Assembly: GCF_000961885.1 (NCBI RefSeq)
Contig: NZ_JZKH01000021.1
Location: forward strand, 1-64,000
Direction of reading: 5' to 3'
DNA from: Streptomyces rubellomurinus
GTDB taxonomy: Bacteria; Actinomycetota; Actinomycetes; Streptomycetales; Streptomycetaceae
DNA length: 64,000 nucleotides
Below are positions 29,574 to 39,953 of the stretch, piece after piece. Position 1 is the stretch's first letter; every line of letters begins with the position of its first letter. A model generated the notes under the pieces. The model was not told where the DNA came from. It saw only the letters and a list, made by a program, of their open reading frames with translations, and searched no databases. The translations under genes and the position numbers were made by a program.

Positions 29574-32447
29574 TCAGCGCGAGGCGGCGCGCTGGAGGGC
29601 GCTGGCCAGCAGGGCCAGGTCGGTCGGGCCGTTGCCGAGCTCGCGGACGGGCCGGCGGGCGGGCGGGGCGCCGAGCTGGAGCGGGTCGATGGCGACGACG
29701 GTCGGGCGCAGCGTCGCGGTGCGGGGGATGCGGCCGCTGATCCGGGCGGTCTGGAAGGCCGTGACGCCGCCGTCCGGCAGGCGGAGGTAGCCGCGGCCGG
29801 GGGTGTCCTCGGGGAGGGCGGCGGCGTCGCCGAGGTGGATCAGCAGGTCGGAGTCGGCCGGGTCCTCGGTGCGCAGCGCGATGCGCAGCAGGGCGGCCTC
29901 GTCGACCTCGGTGCCGGCGCTCTCCTCCGGGCGGCCGGTGGCGACGGCCAGGTGGACGCCGAGCGGGCCGCCGCGGCGGGCGACGGCGGCGAGGGCGCGG
30001 GCGAGCGGCCGGCCGACCGGGGAGGTGGGGGAGAGCAGCGCGTCGTAGTCGTCGACGACGACGACCAGCCGGGCCGGGGCGGGGCCGGGGGGTGGGACGG
30101 GCGCGGCCGGCAGGGGCGAGTCGGGGCCGCGCGGCGGGACGATCCGGGGCGCCGGCGCGGTCCGGGCGCCGACCGCGGCGGGCACCGGGACCTGCGGGGC
30201 GGCGGCGCCCTGCCCGTCCAGGCCCGCGCTCGTGTCCAGGCCGTGCCCGTCCAGCCCGTGCCCGTCCAGGATGCGCGCGGCGTGCCAGGAGGCGAAGTCC
30301 AGTCCGTCGAACAGCCGCTCCCGCAGGGTGAGTTCGTCCTCCAGGGCCTCCGCGGCGAGCAGTGCGGCGCGCGGGTCGTCGGCGGCGTTGACCCGCCCGG
30401 TGACGTGCGGAAGCTCGGTGCAGCCGTCCAGTCCGTCCTGGCCGTCCGCGACGCTGCGGCCCTCGACGAGGGTGACGGCGAGGCGCTCGGGCCGTTCGGA
30501 GACGGCGAGCGAGGCGATCAGGGTGCGCAGCAGCTCCGTCTTGCCGGAGCCTCTGGCGCCGCCGATGAGCAGGTGCGGGCCGCCCGGGTCGGGGGAGGGG
30601 AGGGCGAGGTCGGGGTCGGCGAGGTCCAGGGTGCAGAGCTCGTCCCGGGTGGTGCCGAGCAGCGCGGTGGCGGCGCCGATGCCGCTGGCGTGCGCGGCCC
30701 AGCGGGCGGAGAGCTTGGCCGGGGTGACGGTGTCGAGCTGCAGCAGGTCGAGCAGGCGCAGCGCGTCGGGCAGCGGTCCCCGGGCGGAGGGGGTGGCCTC
30801 GCGCAGCGGGGCGAGGACCCGGGCGAGGCGCTCGGCCCAGGCGTCGGAGACGGCGTCGAGCGAGATCTCGTGCAGGGTCTCGCGGCCGCGTGCGACCGGG
30901 CGGTCGAGCGAGAGGTGGGTGCCGACCTCGCCGGTGACGAGGGCGGTGGCGCCGAGGCCGCGGGGGAGCAGCTCGGGCTGCTCGGCGAGGCAGATCGGGA
31001 AGATGCCGACCGCCGGGCCCTGGCGCAGCAGCAGGTCGAGGGCCTGCCGGGCGGCCTCGGTGGCCGGGCGGCCGTCGACCACGACGACGGTGGCGGGGTG
31101 GCCGCCGAGGCCGGTCGGGCCGCTGAGCCGGGCGGTGAGCTCGGTGAGCCGCGCGGTGGCTTGCTCGTCGTCGAGGCCGAGCAGCAGCCGGCAGTCCTGG
31201 CCGTCGACCGGGCGCAGGTGCGGCAGCCACAGGGCCCAGGCCCAGGTGTCGGCGCGGTCCTCGGGGGTGCGGGCCGGGTCGGCGTCGACCACGACGAGGC
31301 TGAGGCCGGTGGGCGGGTGCAGGGCGGCGAGCTGGGCGACGACGGCGCGGGTGAGCGCGTCGAGCCGCTCGCGCGGGCCGCTGAGGCCGAGGCTGCCGGC
31401 GGTCTGCAGGTCGAGGGTGACGGGGACGGCGGGCAGCAGGGTGCCGGGCGTGGTGCCGGGGCCGCCGGGCCGGTCGGCGGTGCCCAGGCGCAGGGTGAGC
31501 GCGTCGGGGTGGCCGGGGCCGCGCTCCCACAGCCGCGGGCCGGGGCCGACGGCATTGAGCAGCAGGGTCGCGGGGTCGGGGAAGCGTTCGCGCTGGGCGG
31601 CGGTCTGGCGCAGCCGGACGGCCGCGTGGTGGCGCTCGGCGCTCTCCTGGCCGGGCGGTTCGGCGGCGCGGCCGGGCAGCAGCGAGAACAGGCCGCGGCC
31701 CCGGCCGGGGGCCGGTTCCGGGGCGGCGGGCGGTTCGACGACCGGGGGCGCGGGCCGGGTCGGGCCGGGGGCGGCGAGCTGGAGGTGGCCGTGGCCGTCC
31801 GGCAGGGCGGCGCGGGCGGGGCCGGTCTCGGCCGGGTCGGGCACGACCAGCTGCAGGGTGGACTCGCCGATCCGCAGCAGCGCGCCGGGTTCCAGCGGGA
31901 CGGCCTCCTCGGTGGGGCCGGGTGGGACGATCCGGCCGTCGAGGGTGGTGCCGTTGGTGGAGCCGAGGTCCCGGACGGTGACCCGGCCGTCCTCGGCGAG
32001 GTGGAGGGCGAGGTGCAGCCGGGAGACGTCGGGGTCGTCGAGCGGGACGTCGGCCTCGCCGGAGCGGCCGATCCGGATCTCCCGGCCGTGCAGCCGGTGC
32101 ACGCCGCCGGCGTCGGGCCCGCCGACGACGCGCAGTTCGGCGGTGGCGGGGGTGTCGTCGGGGTCGTCGGCGGTCGGGTCGGGCTCGTTGAGGCTGAGGA
32201 CGGCGCCGTCGAGCAGCGGGGGGTGGCCGAGCAGGGTGTGCTCGTCCACCCGGTGCGCCCCGGCGTACAGGTGCACGTGGGTGGCGGCCCGCGGCCCGCG
32301 CACGCCCACGGCGCCCGCGAGCGCCCCCGCGAGGGCGCCGAGCGCGGTGCCGACGGGGGCGGTGACCAGCACGTCCACGTAGGGGATGGCGGAGCCGGCG
32401 GCGGCCGGGCCGCTGCGCGGTCGGAGGACGGTCAGCCGGATCTGCAT
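29574..32447 (-). CDS. FHA domain - FtsK/SpoIIIE ATPase fusion (EssC-like)
   Basis: 957 residues from the ATG at 32447. The FHA domain (about residues 105-190) shows IRIGRSGEADVPLDDPDVSRLHLAL and VRDLGSTNGTTLDGRIVPPG, the GRS...SxxH...N phosphothreonine-binding pattern. Walker A is GARGSGKT (630-637) and Walker B is RLVVVVDDYDALL. No membrane helix is evident, unlike true EssC, and no other type VII secretion gene is near. It is divergent from kinase pkaA, a likely source of phosphothreonine ligands for the FHA domain (inference). The start could lie 41 codons upstream. Confidence 0.88.
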   Translation of the reverse strand: MQIRLTVLRPRSGPAAAGSAIPYVDVLVTAPVGTALGALAGALAGAVGVRGPRAATHVHLYAGAHRVDEHTLLGHPPLLDGAVLSLNEPDPTADDPDDTPATAELRVVGGPDAGGVHRLHGREIRIGRSGEADVPLDDPDVSRLHLALHLAEDGRVTVRDLGSTNGTTLDGRIVPPGPTEEAVPLEPGALLRIGESTLQLVVPDPAETGPARAALPDGHGHLQLAAPGPTRPAPPVVEPPAAPEPAPGRGRGLFSLLPGRAAEPPGQESAERHHAAVRLRQTAAQRERFPDPATLLLNAVGPGPRLWERGPGHPDALTLRLGTADRPGGPGTTPGTLLPAVPVTLDLQTAGSLGLSGPRERLDALTRAVVAQLAALHPPTGLSLVVVDADPARTPEDRADTWAWALWLPHLRPVDGQDCRLLLGLDDEQATARLTELTARLSGPTGLGGHPATVVVVDGRPATEAARQALDLLLRQGPAVGIFPICLAEQPELLPRGLGATALVTGEVGTHLSLDRPVARGRETLHEISLDAVSDAWAERLARVLAPLREATPSARGPLPDALRLLDLLQLDTVTPAKLSARWAAHASGIGAATALLGTTRDELCTLDLADPDLALPSPDPGGPHLLIGGARGSGKTELLRTLIASLAVSERPERLAVTLVEGRSVADGQDGLDGCTELPHVTGRVNAADDPRAALLAAEALEDELTLRERLFDGLDFASWHAARILDGHGLDGHGLDTSAGLDGQGAAAPQVPVPAAVGARTAPAPRIVPPRGPDSPLPAAPVPPPGPAPARLVVVVDDYDALLSPTSPVGRPLARALAAVARRGGPLGVHLAVATGRPEESAGTEVDEAALLRIALRTEDPADSDLLIHLGDAAALPEDTPGRGYLRLPDGGVTAFQTARISGRIPRTATLRPTVVAIDPLQLGAPPARRPVRELGNGPTDLALLASALQRAASR

Positions 32448-32851
32448 CTCGCCCGCGGGTCCCTTCTGCTGGGGTGAAGCCTGGTACCGCTGCCGGGTGT
32501 GGTCGCGGCCGCGCCGGGCGGCTGCGGCGACCCGTTGGGCCACACGAGTGGCGAGTGTCCATCCTGCCATCCGTCACGGACGGTCCGCGCACGGTACCGG
32601 ATTTGACGATCTTGCGATCATCGCCATGGTGGAGGCGACGGAGGGTCAGGTCAACCGCCTCCGGACCGGCCCTCCCGGCCCGCCTCGGGGGCTCCCCTAG
32701 GGGATCTCCCCCAACCCCGCTCGGATGGCCCGCAGGACACCCCGAAAACCCGAACGGGCACCGTTAGAGTGGCCGCAGACACGGCCCGGCACGCTCACCG
32801 CACGGGCGGAGGAGCGCCCCGCGCGGGCGGCACGGCGAGGAGTGCGACAAG
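32448..32851. other. Divergent region before pkaA
   Basis: 404 bp. It contains a nested palindrome centred on CCCCTAGGGG (32694-32703) flanked by G5 (32687-32691) and C5 (32708-32712), and a -10-like TAGAGT (32765-32770) about 80 bp before pkaA without a good -35. No gene seen. Confidence 0.5.
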
Positions 32852-34693
32852 GTGCGGCCAGTCGGCAGCAAGTATCTGCTCGATGAGACCCTCGGACGGG
32901 GTGCCACCGGCACCGTCTGGCGCGGCGTGGTGCGCGCGGACGTCCAGGTGCCGGGCAGCGAGCCCGGGCAGCGGGTGGCGATCAAGGTGCTGCGCGAGGA
33001 GCTGGCGGCCGACCCGGACGTCGTGATGCGCTTCCTGCGCGAGCGCTCGCTGCTGCTGCGGCTGACCCACCCCAACATCGTCCGGGTCCGCGACCTGGTG
33101 GTGGAGGGCGAGCTGCTGGCCCTGGTCATGGACCTCGTCGAGGGCCCCGACCTGGCCCGCTACCTGCGCGCCAACGGCCCCTTCAGCCCGATCGCGGCCG
33201 CCCTGCTGATGGCCCAGGTGGCGGACGCGCTGGCGGCCAGCCACGCGGACGGGATCGTCCACCGCGACCTCAAGCCGGCCAACGTGCTGCTCGCCTCCGT
33301 CCTGGTGGACGGCACCGAGCAGATGCACCCGATGCTGACCGACTTCGGCATCGCCCGGCTCGCCGACTCCCCGGGCATCACCCGCACCCACGAGTTCGTC
33401 GGCACCCCCGCGTACGTCGCGCCGGAGTCCGCCGAGGGCCGCCCGCAGACCTCCGCGGTGGATGTGTACGGCGCCGGGATCATGCTGTACGAGCTGGTCA
33501 CCGGCCGGCAGCCGTTCCAGGGCGACGGCGCCCTGGCCGTCCTCCAGGCCCACCTGGCGCAGGAGCCGCAGCGGCCCAGCACCATGCCCGAGCCGCTGTG
33601 GACGGTGATCGAGCGCTGCCTGCGCAAGGACCCGGCCCAGCGGCCGGGTGCCACCTCGCTGGCCCGGGCGCTGCGCGTGGTCGCGGCCGGCGTCGGCGTG
33701 CACGCCTCCCCGGCGGCGGTGGACGAGGCGCTGGCGGTCGGTGCCCTGCTGCTGCCGGACCCGCAGCCGACCGCCGTCCCCGGCAGCATGCCGGCCGTCC
33801 CGCTGGGCGTGCCCGGCGCCGACGACCGCACCCAGGTGCTGCCCTCCGCCCCGCCGGCCTCCCACTACGACCCGGCCGCGGCGACCCGGGTGATGGGCAC
33901 CCAGCCGCCGCCCGCGCCCCCGTACGGCGCCCAGGACCGCACCCAGGTGATGCCGCCCACCGCCGTCCCGCCGCCCCCGCCCGCCGGGCCGCCCGGGCCG
34001 CAGGAGGAGGCGCCGCACCCGTGGCAGACCCAGCTGCGCGCGGCCCGCGACCGCAACCAGCAGACCCAGGTCGGCTACTTCGGCCCGGAGGACTTCGACG
34101 AGCCGCAGGTCGCGCCGGCGCCCTACCAGGCGCCGCAGGGCGGCCAGCCGTACCCGGGCGCGGGCCGGCCGCAGCCCCCGGGCGCCCCGGGCGGCTACCA
34201 CCCCGACCAGCGCCGCCAGGGCCCGCCGCCGCCCGGCTACGCCCAGCGCCCGCCCGTCGCCCCGCCGCCCTACCAGGTCAACCAGGGCGGCCAGGGCCCG
34301 CAGGGGGCCGGCCGGCCGCAGCCGCCCGGCGGCTACCGGCAGGCCCCGGCCGGGCACGGGCAGCCGCAGGGCGGCTACCCGCCGCCGCCCGCGCCCACCC
34401 CGGTGCCGCGCCGGGCCGAGCCGCCGGCGCCGCCGCGCCGGGAGGAGCCGTACGAGCCGCCCCGCCGGGAGAGCGCCCCGCCGCGCGAGCGGCGCCCGCG
34501 CAGCCGCAACCGGATGTACATCCCGGGGCTGGGCTGCCTCAAGGGCTGCCTGATGGTGCTGCTGGTGCTCGCCGTGGCCGCGCTGGCGCTGTGGAACTTC
34601 ACGCCGCTGCCGCACTACTGGGACAACGTGGTGAGCTGGTTCGACACCGCGCGGGCCTGGGTCGGCGACATCTTCGGCAGTTCGAACAAATAG
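32852..34693 (+). CDS. pkaA: Serine/threonine protein kinase PkaA-like
   Basis: 613 residues from GTG. The kinase domain spans about 8-275: GRGATGTVW, Lys45 in VAIKVL, HRDLKPANVLL with catalytic Asp139, DFG at 164-166 and APE at 190-192. A long Pro/Gln/Gly-rich linker (about 300-550) holds repeated Thr-[Gln/Arg]-[Val/Leu] motifs at Thr327, 345, 364, 393 and 405. A single TM helix lies near 566-582, with a short extracytoplasmic end and no PASTA domains. The order with pkaB and prfB is that of S. coelicolor pkaA-pkaB. Confidence 0.9.
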   Translation: MRPVGSKYLLDETLGRGATGTVWRGVVRADVQVPGSEPGQRVAIKVLREELAADPDVVMRFLRERSLLLRLTHPNIVRVRDLVVEGELLALVMDLVEGPDLARYLRANGPFSPIAAALLMAQVADALAASHADGIVHRDLKPANVLLASVLVDGTEQMHPMLTDFGIARLADSPGITRTHEFVGTPAYVAPESAEGRPQTSAVDVYGAGIMLYELVTGRQPFQGDGALAVLQAHLAQEPQRPSTMPEPLWTVIERCLRKDPAQRPGATSLARALRVVAAGVGVHASPAAVDEALAVGALLLPDPQPTAVPGSMPAVPLGVPGADDRTQVLPSAPPASHYDPAAATRVMGTQPPPAPPYGAQDRTQVMPPTAVPPPPPAGPPGPQEEAPHPWQTQLRAARDRNQQTQVGYFGPEDFDEPQVAPAPYQAPQGGQPYPGAGRPQPPGAPGGYHPDQRRQGPPPPGYAQRPPVAPPPYQVNQGGQGPQGAGRPQPPGGYRQAPAGHGQPQGGYPPPPAPTPVPRRAEPPAPPRREEPYEPPRRESAPPRERRPRSRNRMYIPGLGCLKGCLMVLLVLAVAALALWNFTPLPHYWDNVVSWFDTARAWVGDIFGSSNK

Positions 34694-34718
34694 CGATCGG
34701 ACCAGGGGGGTACGGGGC

Positions 34719-35921
34719 ATGGGTGCACGGGACAAGGGAGCGCTGGACGTGGGCGCGCTGGGGAGGCGCGCCGGCGCCGCGCTGATGGGCGCGGTGCTCG
34801 CGGCGGCCGGGCTGCTGCTGCCGGCCGGCCCGGCCGCGGCGGCGGAGGTCGCGCACTGCCTGCAGTACGAGACCGTCCCGGTCGCGGGCGGCCGGTACGT
34901 GGTGGACAACAACAACTACGGCGGGGCCGCGCAGTGCCTCGGTACGGACGGCCGGGCCGGGTTCACCGTCCTGGACTCCCGGGCGAACGCGAGCCCGCCG
35001 GCCGGCCCGGCCGCGTACCCGGAGATCTTCGACGGCTGCCACTGGGGCACCTGCACCCCGGGCAGCGCGCTGCCGGTCAAGGCCTCCGAGCTGGGCCGGG
35101 CCACCAGCAGCTGGTCCACCACGCTGCCCGCCCGGGGCGACTTCAACGTGGCGTACGACCTCTGGTTCAACACGACCCCGGCGACCCCCGCCGCCAACGG
35201 CCAGCCGGACGGCGCCGAGCTGATGATCTGGCTGAACCGGACCCCGGCCTCGGCGAGCCCCGCCGGCAGCACCGCCAACATCGGCGGGGTCGGCTACACC
35301 AGCTGGCAGCTCACCATCCCCGCCAACGGCAAGCAGTGGCCGATGGTCGCCTACCAGGCGCAGACCCCGGTCACCTCGGTCACCGACCTCGACCTGCGGG
35401 CCTTCGTCCGGGACGCGGTGGCGCGCGGGGTGGTGAAGCCGGACTGGTACCTGATCTCGGTGGAGGCCGGCTTCGAGGTCTGGAGCGGGGGCACCGGCCT
35501 GCGCACCGAGTCCTTCGCCACCGACGTGCGCCCCGGCCGCCCGGTGGGCCCGATCGGCGCCCCCGGCGGCCGCTGCCTGGCCTACGCGCCGGACGGCAGC
35601 CCGGCGGACGGCCCGGAGCCGGTGGCGCTCCTGGACTGCGACGGCTCGCCGGCCCAGCAGTGGAGCGTGGAGATCGACGGCACGGTCCGGCAGAACGGCA
35701 AGTGCCTGGGCACCGACGGCAACCGGGCCTCGCTCAACCCCTGCAACGGTTCGCCGTACCACGTGTGGCTGGTGGGCCTGGTCGGCGCGCTGTGGAACCA
35801 GGGCGCCCAGGGGTGCCTGCGGGACCCGTCCGGTGGCACCGCGCCGGGCGGCAGCGCCGACCTGGCCGGCTGCGACGGCTCGCCCGGGCAGCGGTGGACG
35901 CTGCCGACCTCGGTGCGCTGA
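34719..35921 (+). CDS. Secreted GH12 family glucanase with ricin-type lectin domain
   Basis: 400 residues with a signal peptide (about 1-42, ending PAAAA). The GH12 region shows the early VVDNNNYGG...QCLGTD strands, the nucleophile motif ELMIWL (Glu167) and the acid/base motif AGFEVW (Glu253). The C-terminal ~120 residues form a ricin B-like carbohydrate-binding domain with QQW, HVW and QRW motifs. GH12 enzymes cleave beta-1,4-glucans or xyloglucan. It lies 25 bp after pkaA and before pkaB, an unexpected place for a secreted plant-polymer enzyme. Confidence 0.88.
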   Translation: MGARDKGALDVGALGRRAGAALMGAVLAAAGLLLPAGPAAAAEVAHCLQYETVPVAGGRYVVDNNNYGGAAQCLGTDGRAGFTVLDSRANASPPAGPAAYPEIFDGCHWGTCTPGSALPVKASELGRATSSWSTTLPARGDFNVAYDLWFNTTPATPAANGQPDGAELMIWLNRTPASASPAGSTANIGGVGYTSWQLTIPANGKQWPMVAYQAQTPVTSVTDLDLRAFVRDAVARGVVKPDWYLISVEAGFEVWSGGTGLRTESFATDVRPGRPVGPIGAPGGRCLAYAPDGSPADGPEPVALLDCDGSPAQQWSVEIDGTVRQNGKCLGTDGNRASLNPCNGSPYHVWLVGLVGALWNQGAQGCLRDPSGGTAPGGSADLAGCDGSPGQRWTLPTSVR

Positions 35922-36141
35922 CGCCCCGCCGCGGGGTTCCGTCCCGGAGCCCCGTGTCCCGGCCTGGCAATGAGATTGACGCTTTGTCGACAATTCACGA
36001 GATTTCCCGCCCGAGAGTGCCGCCCGAGCCCCCTCAGGCGCCCCGCACAGGGGCTCGGGGCGCGTAGGTTGGTCGCTGTTGTCCCGCCCCACCGAGCGTT
36101 CCGGCCCGCCGGAGCGCTCCCGCGCCGCCCACGGAGCAGCA

Positions 36142-37395
36142 TTGGCACGCAAGATCGGCAGCCGGTACACCGTCCACCAGGTGATCGGCCGGGGTTCCGC
36201 CGGGACGGTCTGGCTCGGTGAGGGGCCGGACGGCCCGGTGGCGGTCAAGCTGCTGCGCGAGGACCTCGCCGCCGACCAGGTGCTGGTCGGCCGCTTCGTC
36301 CAGGAGCGCGCCGCGCTGACCAGCCTCGACCACCCCCGGGTGGTCGGCGTGCGCGACATGGTGGTGGACGGCAGCGACCTCGCCCTGGTGATGGAGCTGG
36401 TGCAGGGCACCGACCTGCGCTCCCGGCTGGAGCGCGACGGCGCACTGCCCCCGCAGACCGCCGCCTCGGTGATCGCCGACGTCGCGGACGGCCTGGCGGC
36501 CGCGCACGCCGCCGGGATCGTCCACCGCGACGTCAAGCCGGAGAACGTCCTGCTCGACCTGGCCGCCGCCCCCGGCCCCGGCGGCGCCCCGCGCGCCAAG
36601 CTCACCGACTTCGGCGTCGCCCGCCTGGTCGACGCCCCGCGCCGCACCCGGGCCACCCGGATCATCGGCACCCCCGACTACCTCGCCCCCGAGATCATCG
36701 AGGGCCTGGAGCCGCGCGCCGCCGTCGACATCTACGCCCTCGCCACCGTGCTCTACGAGCTGCTGGCCGGCTTCACCCCGTTCGGCGGCGGCCACACCGG
36801 CGCGGTGCTGCGCCGGCACGTCACCGAGCAGGTGCCGCCGATCCCCGGCCTGCCGGACGGGCTGTGGCGGATCATCTCCGAGTGCCTGGCCAAGGCCCCC
36901 GCCTCCCGGCTGCGGGCCGCCGAGCTGGCCGCCCGGCTGCGCGAGCAGCTGCCCTCGCTGGCCGGCCTGCCGGTGCTGGCCGTGCCCGGCCAGGGCCGCG
37001 CCCCGGCCGAGGAGCAGCTGACCCCCGGCGAGGCCGTCTACGCCGAGGTGGACGCCGGCCCGGGCGTCCACAAGCGCCGCCGCGGCCCGGCCGTCCCGCT
37101 GGTGCCCGGGGTCGCCCCGGACTCCACCCGGGACACCCACACCAGCCTGCGCCGCCCGTCCGCCGAGGAGCTGGCCGCGTACGCCGCCGAGTCCCGGGCC
37201 CAGCGCGCCGCCCCCGGCCAGCGCCGGGACCGCCAGGCCCTGCTGCGCCGCCGCCGGCTGCTGGCCGTCCTGCTGGCCACCGTGCTGCTGCTGGCGGGCG
37301 CCGCCGCGGCCTGGACGGCCTTCGCGGCCACCGCCCCGGACGTCGGCCACCCGGCCCGCCCGGCGGTGCACGGCACGGCCCCGCGGGCGCCGTAG
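36142..37395 (+). CDS. pkaB: Serine/threonine protein kinase PkaB-like
   Basis: 417 residues from a TTG at 36142, chosen because GGAG lies 5 nt upstream and the product begins (M)ARKIGSRYT; a longer TTG frame from 36079 has no ribosome site. GRGSAGTVW, Lys36, [11 protein letters not shown] with Asp130, DFG and the activation segment [17 protein letters not shown] are intact. A basic linker leads to one TM helix (about 373-394) and a short outer tail, without sensor domains. It is followed 68 bp later by prfB. Confidence 0.9.
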   Translation: MARKIGSRYTVHQVIGRGSAGTVWLGEGPDGPVAVKLLREDLAADQVLVGRFVQERAALTSLDHPRVVGVRDMVVDGSDLALVMELVQGTDLRSRLERDGALPPQTAASVIADVADGLAAAHAAGIVHRDVKPENVLLDLAAAPGPGGAPRAKLTDFGVARLVDAPRRTRATRIIGTPDYLAPEIIEGLEPRAAVDIYALATVLYELLAGFTPFGGGHTGAVLRRHVTEQVPPIPGLPDGLWRIISECLAKAPASRLRAAELAARLREQLPSLAGLPVLAVPGQGRAPAEEQLTPGEAVYAEVDAGPGVHKRRRGPAVPLVPGVAPDSTRDTHTSLRRPSAEELAAYAAESRAQRAAPGQRRDRQALLRRRRLLAVLLATVLLLAGAAAAWTAFAATAPDVGHPARPAVHGTAPRAP

Positions 37396-37463
37396 CCGGG
37401 CCGCGGGACCGGTGGTGCCGGGGGTGTCGTCATGAGCACCCTCGGAACCATTACCCTGGGGGC

Positions 37464-38576
<1,113 letters not shown>

Positions 38577-38580
38577 GCGA

Positions 38581-38631
38581 CGTACCGAAAGGGCCCCGAC
38601 CACCAGCCGTGGTCGGGGCCCTTTCGGTACG
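38581..38631. terminator. Strong bidirectional terminator after prfB
   Basis: A perfect 23-bp stem (38581-38603 with 38609-38631) with a 5-nt loop, starting 4 bp after the prfB stop and ending 9 bp from the convergent small gene. Confidence 0.92.
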
Positions 38632-38640
38632 TCGGGGTTC

Positions 38641-38835
38641 TCAGGCCAGCGCCTGCCGCGCGATCAGCGCCACCGCGAGCAGCCCGGCCAGCAGGACCAG
38701 CAGCATCGCGGGGGAGAGCGCGGCGAACGGCCCCTGCTGCTCCTGCAGCCGGGCCCGGTTGGCGCGGCACACCGGGCAACGGCCGTCGCTCACGCGGCCG
38801 TTGCAGTTGGCGCACACCAGATGGTCGCAGGTCAT
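38641..38835 (-). CDS. Small zinc-ribbon membrane protein
   Basis: 64 residues. The N-terminal part has four paired cysteines in CDHLVCANC...CPVC, with His5, resembling a zinc ribbon. The C-terminal third is one hydrophobic helix (LSPAMLLVLLAGLLAVALIA). The start has an excellent GAGGAGGAG site. Function unknown; it looks like a tail-anchored membrane protein with a cytoplasmic zinc knuckle. It shares the terminator with prfB and is divergent from ftsE. Confidence 0.8.
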   Translation of the reverse strand: MTCDHLVCANCNGRVSDGRCPVCRANRARLQEQQGPFAALSPAMLLVLLAGLLAVALIARQALA

Positions 38836-39186
38836 GCGATCTCCTCCTCGCTGCTACTGCCAACGCACCGGACGGCGCTTTGGTTCCTGGTCGTGCCCTG
38901 TGCGGGGGATCGGCCGGATGAGGCCGCCACCTCCAACTCTGCCAGGTTCTGACCGTTCCGGCTCCCGGGCTGTGAGATGCCCCGGAATTTTCGGTGCATA
39001 ACCGGACATTGCCTCCCAGATTCCCGGCCGGACCCCCGGCCGTCCCTGCGGGCCGGCCGCCGATTCGCGTATGGTCCCAGACCGGGAGCGGCCTCCTGCG
39101 CTCCTTTCGCCCGCCCCCGGACCGGGCCTCCGGGGTGGACCGACCGAGGACTGGCGCCGCCATAGGATGGCCTCCGTGATGCAGCC
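38836..39186. other. Divergent region before ftsE
   Basis: 351 bp between the zinc-ribbon gene and ftsE. A -10-like TAGGAT (39163-39168) lies 18 bp before the ftsE start, implying a very short leader, and a second TATGGT occurs near 39070. I see no gene. Confidence 0.5.
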
Positions 39187-39876
39187 GTGATCAGATTCGA
39201 CAACGTCTCCAAGACCTATCCCAAGCAGAATCGTCCCGCCCTGGACAACGTCTCGCTGGAGATCGAGAAGGGTGAGTTCGTCTTCCTGGTCGGCTCGTCC
39301 GGCTCGGGCAAGTCCACCTTCCTGCGCCTGTGCCTGCGCGAGGAGCGCCCCTCCACCGGGGCCGTGCACGTGATGGGCAAGGACCTCGGCAAGCTGTCCA
39401 ACTGGAAGGTGCCGCACATGCGCCGCCAGCTGGGCACCGTCTTCCAGGACTTCCGCCTGCTGCCCAACAAGACGGTCGCGCAGAACGTCGCCTTCGCCCT
39501 GGAGGTCATCGGCAAGCCCAAGAGCGCCATCAACAAGGTGGTGCCCGAGGTGCTGGAGCTGGTCGGCCTCGGCGGCAAGGAGGACCGCATGCCCGGCGAG
39601 CTGTCCGGTGGTGAGCAGCAGCGCGTGGCCATCGCCCGCGCCTTCGTGAACCGCCCGATGCTGCTGATCGCGGACGAGCCCACCGGCAACCTCGACCCGC
39701 AGAACTCGGTCGGCATCATGAAGCTGCTCGACCGCATCAACCGCACCGGCACCACGGTGCTGATGGCCACCCACGACCAGGCGATCGTCGACCAGATGCG
39801 CAAGCGCGTCATCGAGCTCGACAAGGGGCTGCTCGTCCGCGACCAGGCTCGCGGCGTCTACGGGTACCAGCACTGA
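39187..39876 (+). CDS. ftsE: Cell division ATP-binding protein FtsE
   Basis: 229 residues from GTG. Walker A is GSSGSGKST, the signature is [14 protein letters not shown], Walker B is [12 protein letters not shown] and the switch His is in MATHDQ. With FtsX it forms the type VII ABC complex that couples division to peptidoglycan hydrolase activation. No good Shine-Dalgarno precedes the start, consistent with a short or leaderless message. Confidence 0.97.
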   Translation: MIRFDNVSKTYPKQNRPALDNVSLEIEKGEFVFLVGSSGSGKSTFLRLCLREERPSTGAVHVMGKDLGKLSNWKVPHMRRQLGTVFQDFRLLPNKTVAQNVAFALEVIGKPKSAINKVVPEVLELVGLGGKEDRMPGELSGGEQQRVAIARAFVNRPMLLIADEPTGNLDPQNSVGIMKLLDRINRTGTTVLMATHDQAIVDQMRKRVIELDKGLLVRDQARGVYGYQH

Positions 39877-39953
39877 CCGACCAGCGCTGACCCGCAGGGC
39901 CGCCGGCCCGGATCGCCCGACCCCGCAGTACCGACCCTGGAGTTGTTTCCCGC

